Positions 50,679 through 58,527 of a stretch of DNA of 64,000 nucleotides are shown here, one piece after another. This stretch comes from Paenibacillus rubinfantis (GTDB lineage: Bacteria; Bacillota; Bacilli; Paenibacillales; Paenibacillaceae), in the NCBI RefSeq assembly GCF_001486505.1, contig NZ_LN909066.1, forward strand, positions 261,795-325,794, read 5' to 3'. A program made the position numbers and the translations under genes. The notes beneath the pieces are model-generated. The model searched no databases, was not told the DNA's origin, and worked only from the letters and a program-made list of their open reading frames with translations. The stretch's first letter is position 1. Every line of letters starts with the position of its first letter.

Positions 50679-51269
50679 ATGTACAACAATGTCAGTCAGC
50701 AAATCCGTGAGATCGAACAAACGATGCGTCAATTGGAGCAACAAACCCGTCAAGCTACGATGATGTATCAGCAAATGCTGCAACAGGAGCAGCAAAATGC
50801 CATGCAGCTAGAGGAACTGGCGCAACGGGAGCGCAGAGCGGTACAAACGATTCAAACGGCATTGCACGGACACCAAACGGCCATGCAGCAGTTCCAACGC
50901 GTGGCGCAAATCGCCGGGCAGTTGGAGCACAGCGTTAACTCGATGTCCGGGATCGGCACAAGCTACACGCAGCCGAGCGTAGGTCAAACCTCCTACAGTA
51001 CGCAAGGCATCGGGCAAAACGGCTACAGCGGGGGCAGTATCGGCAGCTTTGGCTCCGCCGTCAACAGCCATATTTCGAACATGTCCAGCTCAGGTTCCCT
51101 TAGTTCCATAGGTTCCGGTTCCGTTGGCTCCATGAGCTCCCTGGGTTCGGGTTCCGCAGGCTCCATGAATCACATGGGTCCCGTGGGTTCCATGAGCTCA
51201 CAAGGGACAAGTTCGAACACCGGTTCAAGCTCAATAGGTTCCACAGGTTCGATGCGCAGCTTCCAATAA
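50679..51269 (+). CDS. Hypothetical Gln-rich coiled-coil protein with Gly/Ser/Met-repeat tail
   Basis: Not recognised. Residues 1-90 are a Gln/Glu/Met-rich helix of coiled-coil type (QQIREIEQTMRQLEQQTRQ), with 30-odd Gln. Residues about 95-196 are a low-complexity tail of Gly, Ser and Met with repeated GSxGSM and SMSSxGS units. No signal peptide. RBS GAGGAGG; a terminator follows, so it is a real monocistronic gene. The design recalls small spore-associated or coat-like proteins, but that is only a guess from composition. Confidence 0.7.
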   Translation: MYNNVSQQIREIEQTMRQLEQQTRQATMMYQQMLQQEQQNAMQLEELAQRERRAVQTIQTALHGHQTAMQQFQRVAQIAGQLEHSVNSMSGIGTSYTQPSVGQTSYSTQGIGQNGYSGGSIGSFGSAVNSHISNMSSSGSLSSIGSGSVGSMSSLGSGSAGSMNHMGPVGSMSSQGTSSNTGSSSIGSTGSMRSFQ

Positions 51270-51282
51270 TAAGCAAAAGGGT

Positions 51283-51316
51283 TCAGCCGCCTTCACGGGC
51301 GGCTGTTCTCATTTGT
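51283..51316 (+). terminator. Terminator of the Gln/Ser-rich gene
   Basis: CAGCCGCC pairs with GGGCGGCTG around TTCAC, followed by TTCTCATTTG on the plus strand. Confidence 0.65.
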
Positions 51317-51379
51317 TTCCTCGCCCTCCTTACCCTGTGTTATAATTGGAAATTATGATGACATGGGTGGAGGACCTAA

Positions 51380-52057
51380 ATGAGTAAGATATTTCTGTTT
51401 TTTCTCTTATCTTGGCTGCTGGGCAATCCTTTTCTCGCCATTATCGTACTGCTGTTCATCCTTTATTTCATCGATCGGCGTTATGTCGGATTATTTCCGA
51501 GCCTTAGCAAACCGTTTAAGCGCAGTCGCAGCATTTCACGGCTTCGGCAGCAGTTAGCCGCCAGCCCTTTTGACGTTTCCGCCAAACGCGAGCTAGCCCG
51601 CCTGCTGCTGGAACGGAAGAAATATGCCGAGGCCTACCAGTTGCTGGAGGAGGCGAAAGACGCCTCCGAATCGTCGGCGGAGTTTTGGGATGATCTGGGA
51701 ACGGCCTGCTTGGGGCTTGGACGAACCGATGAAGGCGAGGCGCATATCTTACATGCCCTAAGTCTGAACGAACGGGTGAAGTATGGGCAGCCTTATTTGC
51801 GCTTAGCCTCCGCATTCCGGGAGCGCGACCCGCAGAAGGCGCTCAAATACGCCGCTCAATTCGGCGAAATTCAGTCCTCCTCCAGCGAAGCCTATTACTT
51901 GCTTGGAAGTCTTTATCAGTCGCTGGGCAGCAAAGAGGAGGCCAATCGAGCCTTCAGCGAATCGATCGCAATCTATCGCTCCCTGCCGAAATATAAGAAG
52001 CGCCAAGAGCGAAGATGGGCGCTGCGCAGCTTCCTGAAGCGCGGGACATTGGGTTAA
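51380..52057 (+). CDS. Membrane-anchored tetratricopeptide-repeat protein
   Basis: A 225-residue protein with a hydrophobic N-terminus (residues 3-32, FLFFLLSWLLGNPFLAIIVLLFILYF split by Gly-Asn-Pro) and four or so TPR helices-pairs: AKRELARLLLERKKYAEAYQLL, AEFWDDLGTACLGLGRTDEG, AYYLLGSLYQSLGSKEEANRA. The basic C-terminus (KYKKRQERRWALRSFLKR) stays in the cytosol if the anchor is a hairpin. Probably a scaffold; partner unknown. It converges with the MMPL gene through a shared terminator. Confidence 0.8.
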   Translation: MSKIFLFFLLSWLLGNPFLAIIVLLFILYFIDRRYVGLFPSLSKPFKRSRSISRLRQQLAASPFDVSAKRELARLLLERKKYAEAYQLLEEAKDASESSAEFWDDLGTACLGLGRTDEGEAHILHALSLNERVKYGQPYLRLASAFRERDPQKALKYAAQFGEIQSSSSEAYYLLGSLYQSLGSKEEANRAFSESIAIYRSLPKYKKRQERRWALRSFLKRGTLG

Positions 52058-52075
52058 AAACGGGGCATACCAATC

Positions 52076-52119
52076 AAAAAGCCGGCTTCTCTCCGGATTG
52101 GAGAAGAAGCCGGCTTATT
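52076..52119. terminator. Bidirectional terminator between the TPR and MMPL genes
   Basis: AAGCCGGCTTCTC pairs with GAGAAGAAGCCGGCTT (one bulge). The minus strand continues into TTTTTGATTG and the plus strand into ATTTAT, so it mainly serves the MMPL gene. Confidence 0.8.
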
Positions 52120-52136
52120 TATGCCGGATTACCCGA

Positions 52137-55100
52137 TTACAGGTTCAGGCTGTTTCCTTGCTCGGAGTTCTCGCCGATGCGGCGGTGGAACGGCCACCAG
52201 TTGCCTTGACCGAACATCTTCACCATCACCGGGATGAGGAACGGCAGGACGATTACCGAGTAGAGCGCCAGGCCGGACAAGACGAGCGTGGCGATTTGCA
52301 GCATGGACATTACCCCGGATGGATACATCGACGCCATCGTGCCGCCGAGAATCACCGCTGCGGACAATATAACGGTCCCCATGTTGCGCATCGAATGCAA
52401 GATCGCATCGCCAACGTTCCATTCCTTGTTCTCGTTGAATCGATCCATCAGGAAGATACTGTAGTCGACGCCCAGCGCCACCAGCATGACAAACCCGAAG
52501 AACGGCGTTGCCCAGCTTACGCCTGAGTAGCCGAAGATGTCGACGAATACCCATTCCGTAAATCCGATCGAAGCATAGAACGTCAAGACCAACGACAGGA
52601 TAATATATACCGGCATCACCAGCGAGCGAAGCAGCAGGACCAGGATAATAAAGATCCCGGCCAACATCAGGATGACCGTCCGTGTATAGTCGCTGCCTGA
52701 AATGGTCTTAAGGTCATTAAATGTGCTGGATACGCCGCCGATCGCAATGTTGGCATTCTCCAGTTTCGTTCCTTTAACCGCCGTATGAACAGCGGATTCC
52801 ACTTCACCAACCCGATCGATCGCTTCCCGTCCGTAAGGATTGCTGGAGAAGACTACCTCGAGCTTCATGACCTTGCGGTCCGTGGATAAATACGTATCAA
52901 ACACCTGCGTAATTTGCTCGTTCTCGAGGGCTTCCTGCGGAACGTACCAGCCGTCCAGCCCGCCCTCCGTACTGCCGACCTCTGTCAAGTAATCCTTCGC
53001 GGTGTTTAACCCGCCGGACACCTGCGCTAGGCCGTCCACACTTTGATCCAGCCCGTCGGTCAATTGCGTGATTTGACCGGCGAATTGGCCGAACCCGGTT
53101 TGAATCTGTTCTTGCCCGTTTTGAATTTGCGCCAAGCCGGATTCGACTTCAGGCAGTTGACCCACGATCTTCCCTTGACCGTCCGCCGCCTGCTCGAGGC
53201 CGTTTTGCAGCTTCGCCAACCCGGCGACGATTTGATCCAAACCGCCGGCCAGCTGTTTCCCGCCGGCCGCCGCTTGAGCATAACCTTCGTTCGCTTGGTT
53301 CAGCCCTGCGGCCACTTGCCCAAGCTGTTCTTCGATTTGCTGCAGACCGCCGGTTAACTGACCTAGCCCTTTGCCGGTTTCGGTCACCGTCCCGCGAATC
53401 GTCAAATAATCTTGATCCGCAGCCAATTCAGGGAATTTCCCCTCTAGGCTCGTGAAGCGCGCGGTTAAAGCGGTTAACCCCTGTGAGGCTGCGCCCAATT
53501 GCTCGCGAATTTGCGTAAGACCGCCACCCAGGCCGGAAACGCCTTGGGCTAATTGTTGATATGACCCCAGCAATTGACTTTGCGCATTCGCCAAGTCCTC
53601 GGCGCTTTGTTGCGCTTGCTGCAATCCTTGCTTCAACTGACCGGCGCCAAGCGAACCGTCCCGGATCCCTTTCTCGATCGCGGTGAGACCTCCGGACAGC
53701 TGAGAGATTCCGTCCTTCAGCTTAGCGGTCCCGTCCACCAGCTTCCCGGTGCTGTCGGCGGCTTCCTTAAGCTTAGGCGCGTTTTCCGACAGCGCCTGAC
53801 TGGCTTCCGACAGGCCGCTTTGGATCTTGCCGAGGCCTTCCCCGCCTTCACCCAGCCCTTCGCCGACGGTTTTCACCTGATTGCTCAAGGCGAAATCCTT
53901 AAGCGCTTCGCCCGTTGGGCGGCTCACGCCCCGAATGCTTGCCACGCCGTCCGTCTTTTCCACCTCGCGGCTAATTTTTTCGGCTAACGCCATATATTCC
54001 GCACTATCCATCCGCTCGTCATTTTTAATAACAATGGTGGACGGTAGCGATTCACCCGGCTCGAAACTATCGGAGATGATGTTATATGCTTTAACCGATT
54101 CGTATTCATCCCCGATCTCCTCCATACTGTTGAAGGAAACATTGCCGCTATACGAAATCAGGAACGGCACGGTCACCGCAGCAACGATCAGCAACGCCGC
54201 CCATGGACGCTTCAAGGAGAAGGTGCCGATGCCGCCCCAGAACCGGTTCTCTTTATGCTCCAGTGAACCGCGGACCGGCCAGAACAGCTTGGTCCCAAGC
54301 ACCGCCATGAAGAACGGAACGACTGTAACCAAAGCCAATAGCATAACCGCGATGCCGACAGCTACGGCAACCGCTGAGCGGTACAGCATGAACTGCGACA
54401 AGCCGATTGTCGAGAAGCCAACCAGAACCGCCAATCCGGAGAAGAATACCGTTTTCCCCGCCTTCCGGTAGGTCTGAACGATCGCTTCCCATTGGTCGTC
54501 CGTATGCTGCAGCTCTTCCTTAAAGCGGCTGATCAGCAGGATGCAATAGTCCGTCCCAATCCCAAACATCACCGCCACCATAAAGATCTGCGTGTACGTC
54601 GAAATCGGGAAGTTGATGGAATCCACCAGGAAGGCCACGATGGATTGGGACACCAGATAGCTGAGTCCCACCGTCAGCAGCGGAATGAACGGTGCCACTA
54701 CAGAGCGGAACACGACGAACAGGATCAACATGATAAAAATAACCGTGAAATATTCCGATTTCTTCAAGCCCTGTTCCGAGCTGACAATCATATCCTCATT
54801 GATCTGATTCTGCCCGGTTAAATAGTGCTCGACCTTCAGTGAATCCAGGTTTTGGCGGATGTCCTGCTCGATTTCCTTCAACGGTCGCTGCTCATCAAAG
54901 ACCGACAAGGAGGTGAGCACCGTTTTGCCGTCCTTCGAAATCAGCTTCTCCTTCGCTTCCGGCGTCCCGTATGGATCCGTGATCGAAGCGATACCGATCT
55001 CCTCCATATGGTCGCGTAAAGCACCAAGCCCCTGCTCAATTTCTTTGTGGTCGGCATCATCGATGCCTTGCTCATCATGGAAGACGAGGGCGATTTGTGT

Positions 55101-55298
55101 CTCTTTCGCTCCGCCTTTCATCTCGGCCACTTCCGCTAAAATAGCAGATGCTTCAGAAGAGGAATACCCGTCAGGAACCGTAATTTCCCCATTCTCCCGC
55201 ACCAAATCTGCCATAGACGGCGCCGTTAACATCAATGTGGCCGCTAAAGCGATCCACAGCAGCAAGATCCACCATCTTGCCTTCAGTATGAACCTCAT
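52137..55298 (-). CDS. MMPL family (RND-type) transporter
   Basis: A 1053-residue RND/MMPL permease with two six-helix halves, the first after the external domain at 40-175, the second from about 880 on. GTDYCILLISRFKEEL and GVDYSIFLMDRFNEN are the paired motif-4 signatures with the proton-relay Asp. Between the halves lies a very long external loop (about 480-790) of heptad-like repeats (GLxQIxxGLxQL), as in YhgE/Pip-type proteins, predicted to form a long coiled-coil. It is coupled by ATGA to a MarR regulator, which suggests drug or lipid export induced by a ligand. Confidence 0.92.
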   Translation of the reverse strand: MRFILKARWWILLLWIALAATLMLTAPSMADLVRENGEITVPDGYSSSEASAILAEVAEMKGGAKETQIALVFHDEQGIDDADHKEIEQGLGALRDHMEEIGIASITDPYGTPEAKEKLISKDGKTVLTSLSVFDEQRPLKEIEQDIRQNLDSLKVEHYLTGQNQINEDMIVSSEQGLKKSEYFTVIFIMLILFVVFRSVVAPFIPLLTVGLSYLVSQSIVAFLVDSINFPISTYTQIFMVAVMFGIGTDYCILLISRFKEELQHTDDQWEAIVQTYRKAGKTVFFSGLAVLVGFSTIGLSQFMLYRSAVAVAVGIAVMLLALVTVVPFFMAVLGTKLFWPVRGSLEHKENRFWGGIGTFSLKRPWAALLIVAAVTVPFLISYSGNVSFNSMEEIGDEYESVKAYNIISDSFEPGESLPSTIVIKNDERMDSAEYMALAEKISREVEKTDGVASIRGVSRPTGEALKDFALSNQVKTVGEGLGEGGEGLGKIQSGLSEASQALSENAPKLKEAADSTGKLVDGTAKLKDGISQLSGGLTAIEKGIRDGSLGAGQLKQGLQQAQQSAEDLANAQSQLLGSYQQLAQGVSGLGGGLTQIREQLGAASQGLTALTARFTSLEGKFPELAADQDYLTIRGTVTETGKGLGQLTGGLQQIEEQLGQVAAGLNQANEGYAQAAAGGKQLAGGLDQIVAGLAKLQNGLEQAADGQGKIVGQLPEVESGLAQIQNGQEQIQTGFGQFAGQITQLTDGLDQSVDGLAQVSGGLNTAKDYLTEVGSTEGGLDGWYVPQEALENEQITQVFDTYLSTDRKVMKLEVVFSSNPYGREAIDRVGEVESAVHTAVKGTKLENANIAIGGVSSTFNDLKTISGSDYTRTVILMLAGIFIILVLLLRSLVMPVYIILSLVLTFYASIGFTEWVFVDIFGYSGVSWATPFFGFVMLVALGVDYSIFLMDRFNENKEWNVGDAILHSMRNMGTVILSAAVILGGTMASMYPSGVMSMLQIATLVLSGLALYSVIVLPFLIPVMVKMFGQGNWWPFHRRIGENSEQGNSLNL

Positions 55299-55744
55299 TT
55301 CCCCGAACTCCCTTCACCAATCAATCTGGCTAATTTCTCAAAAGCACTGATAAATCCTTCAACCTCTTCCGCGCTGAAATGCACCAAATACGTTGAGACC
55401 GTACGCATAATTTGCTCTTGAACAACATCGTAATTTTGTTTCCCCTGCTCCGTTAGGGTCAAGTAAACGACGCGGCGATCCTCCTCATCCCGAGTCCGGT
55501 GCAGCAACCCCTTATCCACCATTCGCGTAATCATAGCTGTGATGGAGCTTTTGCCTACCCCAAACGTATCGGCCAATTCTGTTGAGGTGCACCTGCTGCG
55601 GGGGGCGATATACTTCAAAATTTGAAATTGCTCCATAGTGATATCCTCTTGAATAATATCGCGGATCTGCCCGTTCAGCCGTTTGGTGACCTCGAAGTAA
55701 GCCGCCATATACCGCTCGATCAGCTGATTCGACTCCAGATTCAC
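55295..55744 (-). CDS. MarR family transcriptional regulator
   Basis: A 149-residue winged-helix regulator. The GTG at 55744 (MNLESNQLIERYMAAYFEV) is favoured by GGGGGG upstream; 11 more codons are possible. The core SRCTSTELADTFGVGKSSITAMITRMVDKGLL is the recognition helix-turn-helix, and RTRDEEDRRVVYLTLTEQGK is the MarR wing. Its stop overlaps the MMPL start by ATGA, so it most likely controls that exporter from the inverted repeats at 55788-55825. Confidence 0.93.
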   Translation of the reverse strand: MNLESNQLIERYMAAYFEVTKRLNGQIRDIIQEDITMEQFQILKYIAPRSRCTSTELADTFGVGKSSITAMITRMVDKGLLHRTRDEEDRRVVYLTLTEQGKQNYDVVQEQIMRTVSTYLVHFSAEEVEGFISAFEKLARLIGEGSSGK

Positions 55745-55787
55745 CTGCCGAATCCCCCCTGTCTTCCGAACAATCAACTCGTCCAGT

Positions 55788-55825
55788 TAGTTCTATAGTA
55801 AAATAGTTCGACAATGAAACTATAG
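55788..55825. promoter_or_regulatory. Candidate MarR operator upstream of the marR-MMPL operon
   Basis: Two nested inverted repeats, CTATAGT...ACTATAG (55793-55799 and 55819-55825) and ATAGTT-N9-AACTAT (55803-55823), plus a direct repeat of TAGTTC with 16-base period (55788, 55804). They cover a TACTAT-type -10 region of the minus-strand promoter. Self-regulation is the usual MarR mode. Confidence 0.5.
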
Positions 55826-55865
55826 GCGATTGCACCCTGAAAGTCAAACATCTTTTGATCGTAAT

Positions 55866-55903
55866 TCAAAGAAGGCCGCAGGGTCTCCCCCGCCGCCTTC
55901 AAA
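55866..55903 (-). terminator. Terminator of the rpiA-GNAT unit
   Basis: GAAGGCGGCGGGGGAG folds against CCCTGCGGCCTTC with a bulge; the minus strand continues TTTGAATT. Confidence 0.6.
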
Positions 55904-55914
55904 CCGGTTGTATA

Positions 55915-56349
55915 TTATTCCTCGTTGTTCTCATCCACTTCATAAATGCAGCGAAACCGCTCTTCTCCGGAAGCTTGATCCTGAAACCCGGTGATCTGAA
56001 ACCCGATGCTGCGAAAAAATTCCGCCCCTTCCTCATCGGTGACCGCCTCCATCCGCTCTGGTCCGGCTTCCGTTAGGGCGAGCAGCACCAAGGCACGGCC
56101 ATACCCCTTCATCCGCTGCTCCGGATGGACGGCAAGATGAGTGATTTCAAGCGTTTGCGATGCGGTCACGCGGTAGCCGATAATTCCGGCTATCGCGCCT
56201 TCCTCCTCATAACCGTAAAGCTTGTATGGATCGCCGGCCCGATATAAACGAACCGCCGTCTCCAGTGCGTCCGGGTCGAACAAGACCGCGTATTCCAGCA
56301 AGTCCTGAATCGCCGGCTCGTCCACCCGTGAGTTTATTGATTTGAACAT
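55915..56349 (-). CDS. GNAT family N-acetyltransferase
   Basis: A 144-residue acetyltransferase of the GNAT fold. EITHLAVHPEQRMKGYGRALVLLAL holds the acetyl-CoA loop (Q/R-x-x-G-x-G/A as QRMKGYG). The C-terminal half has the beta-bulge AEFFRSIGFQITGF. Substrate unknown. Its start overlaps the 3' end of rpiA by 16 bases, so it is coupled to it. Confidence 0.9.
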   Translation of the reverse strand: MFKSINSRVDEPAIQDLLEYAVLFDPDALETAVRLYRAGDPYKLYGYEEEGAIAGIIGYRVTASQTLEITHLAVHPEQRMKGYGRALVLLALTEAGPERMEAVTDEEGAEFFRSIGFQITGFQDQASGEERFRCIYEVDENNEE

Positions 56350-57020
56350 GGAGCCTCCTTGATTTCCGTACGGCCATCCTCATAACCAATCACGACGGTT
56401 TGCGCGATACCGACAAACAATCCGTGCTCGACAATACCGGTCATGGCCTTCAATTCGTCGCTTAGCTGGGCGGGATCGGCGATTTGGCCAAAGGCCGCAT
56501 CCACGATAAAGTTGCCATTATCGGTCACATATAGCTGATCCCCTTGCATCCGCAATTCGAATGGCACGTCGTAACGGCTCTTCAGTTCCCGCAGCGTCCA
56601 TTCGTAACAAAACGGAACCAGCTCAATCGGCAGCTTGAAACGCCCTAAGCTGGAAACCATCTTGCCCTGGTCCGCGATAACGATAAACCGGTCGCTGTTG
56701 ATGGCGACCAGCTTCTCCCGGAGCAGAGCCCCCCCGCCGCCTTTAATCAACGCCATCTGCGGATCGACCTCATCAGCCCCGTCAATAGCCAAATCCAATC
56801 GTCCCACGTCTTTCGCTTGAACCAATGGGATATGATATTTCGCGGCAAGCTCCTCCGATGCCTTGGAGGTCGCAATCGCGCGGATTTGCAGCCCGTTCCC
56901 CACCATCTCGCCGATCTTCTCAATGGCGTAATAGGCGGTTGATCCCGTTCCGAGACCTACCGTCATTCCATCTTTCACCCATTCTGCAGCGCGGTAACCC
57001 GCCGCCTGTTTGGCATTCAT
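56334..57020 (-). CDS. rpiA: Ribose-5-phosphate isomerase A
   Basis: RpiA converts ribose-5-phosphate and ribulose-5-phosphate in the pentose phosphate pathway. The ATG at 57020 (MNAKQAAGYRAAEWV) has GGAGGGG upstream; 22 more codons in frame lie in the noncoding spacer. The 228-residue protein has GLGTGSTAYYAIEKIGE, the DGADEVDP metal/substrate loop and KGGGGALLREK, all diagnostic. The neighbour genes are not related in function. Confidence 0.97.
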   Translation of the reverse strand: MNAKQAAGYRAAEWVKDGMTVGLGTGSTAYYAIEKIGEMVGNGLQIRAIATSKASEELAAKYHIPLVQAKDVGRLDLAIDGADEVDPQMALIKGGGGALLREKLVAINSDRFIVIADQGKMVSSLGRFKLPIELVPFCYEWTLRELKSRYDVPFELRMQGDQLYVTDNGNFIVDAAFGQIADPAQLSDELKAMTGIVEHGLFVGIAQTVVIGYEDGRTEIKEAPCSNQ

Positions 57021-57120
57021 GTCTACCCCTCCAACATCATGACGATTCGTACCCCTGCCCGCTTGAACACGTCCGCCCAGCGGCACTCAGCTCCTATCAT
57101 ACCAAAAAAGCCCGGACAAT

Positions 57121-57158
57121 AGAACAGCAGCGTGTCCCAAAGGGGCCGCTGCTGTTGG
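57121..57158 (-). terminator. Hairpin downstream of the MFS gene
   Basis: AACAGCAGCG pairs with CGCTGCTGTT around a 14-nt loop. The following minus-strand sequence reaches a TTTTTT run only about 17 bases later, so termination may be partial. Confidence 0.45.
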
Positions 57159-57178
57159 GATGACCCCTGCCGTTCCAC

Positions 57179-58444
57179 TTAACCTTGATGCAAGGGTCTT
57201 GCCACTTTTGTACGTTTCCGCGGTTCTTTGGGCTTAACCGCCCCGCCACGTCCTGATTCTGGCTTCACCATGGTCAGCAGCAGAATCACCGCCACCAGCG
57301 AAACCCCGGCGATGACGAAGAACATCGTCATGTGACCGGCCTTCATCAGCAGGGACATCACCGGAGGACCCGCCGATACGCCGATAAACCGCATGCTACT
57401 GTAAATCGATGTAATCGTACCGCGCATTTCCTTGTCGATCCCTTCGGTGATCAAGGCATCGGAGCTGGGCAAAACAATCCCAATGCCGGCTCCGCAAACG
57501 ATCAAGCAAGCGATCACAAAATAAATATTACTAAAAAAACCGATTCCAAATAAAGCCCCGGTGGATAAAATCAACCCGACAACGCCGGACCATTTCATCA
57601 GCTTCTTATCTTTGCCGATTTTTTTGCCGGTAATGAAAGACGCCAAACATAACGCCGCCAGCGGAATCGCCAGCACCAGCCCTTTGATTACACCATCCAG
57701 CCCGTGTTTTGTTTCCAACTGCTCGGACAGATAAAACAGCACCCCGAACAGCAGAAACATGGAAATGCAGCCGATCGAAAATATCGCGTATAGCCAGCGT
57801 CCTTTTTGCTTCAGCACGTCTTTAACAGCAGAGATGAATTCGCGCAGCGGTTTGGCTTTCTCCCGATCCTTGGGTTCATGTACCAAAAAGATCACCAATA
57901 GCAGGGAAATCAGACATAATACCGGAATCGACAGGAGCGGTACGTACCAAATCCAAGCGCCAAGCAGTGCACCTAAGATCGGGCTCAGTACCTTACCGAA
58001 CGTATTGGAGGTTTCAATCACGCCTAAATTGTGACTGACGTCCTCCTCGCTTTCAAACAGATCCCCGACAAGTGGCAGCACGATGGGAAAGGCGCCGGCC
58101 GCTCCGATCCCTTGCAGGAAACGGCCGCCCAATATTAACCAGTATACGGCAAGCCCTTCCGTGAACCAGTCCGCCACCCCCGCGATACATCCGCCGACGC
58201 CTGCGACGATCAAGCTGGGTACGATGATCGCCTTGCGGCCGAATTTATCTGAAAGATAGCCGGCAACCGGGATCAACAAAATGGCCACTACGGCATAAAC
58301 GGTGATCAACATGCTTACCTGAAAGGAGGTGACATGGAGCTCGCGGGCAATTTGGGGCAAAATCGGAATCAGCATAGAGTTCCCCAGCGTCATGATAAGC
58401 GGTATGGATGCCAAAGCAATCAAATCGCCTTTTTTGCCGACCAT
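57179..58444 (-). CDS. MFS multidrug-type transporter
   Basis: A 421-residue major facilitator with 12 predicted spans. The N-terminus has LIMTLGNSMLIPILPQIARELHV and motif A as GYLSDKFGRKAIIVPS after helix 2. GRFLQGIGAAGAFPIVLPLVGDLF is motif C-like, pointing to a drug/H+ antiporter of the 12-14 span class. The C-terminus is Lys/Arg-rich. Substrate cannot be given. It lies upstream of rpiA and downstream of helD with short spacers. Confidence 0.9.
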   Translation of the reverse strand: MVGKKGDLIALASIPLIMTLGNSMLIPILPQIARELHVTSFQVSMLITVYAVVAILLIPVAGYLSDKFGRKAIIVPSLIVAGVGGCIAGVADWFTEGLAVYWLILGGRFLQGIGAAGAFPIVLPLVGDLFESEEDVSHNLGVIETSNTFGKVLSPILGALLGAWIWYVPLLSIPVLCLISLLLVIFLVHEPKDREKAKPLREFISAVKDVLKQKGRWLYAIFSIGCISMFLLFGVLFYLSEQLETKHGLDGVIKGLVLAIPLAALCLASFITGKKIGKDKKLMKWSGVVGLILSTGALFGIGFFSNIYFVIACLIVCGAGIGIVLPSSDALITEGIDKEMRGTITSIYSSMRFIGVSAGPPVMSLLMKAGHMTMFFVIAGVSLVAVILLLTMVKPESGRGGAVKPKEPRKRTKVARPLHQG

Positions 58445-58527
58445 CTAACCATCAGGCCACCCTTCACGAAAGAAGTTTAAAACAGACCCGGTTAGTGTGA
58501 TTCAATTTGCGGAAATTATACCGCTCT

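Noticed and set aside
49233..51269. Prophage
   Set aside because: Only a lysin-like gene is present; no integrase, capsid, tail, holin or repressor genes and no attachment sites were seen.
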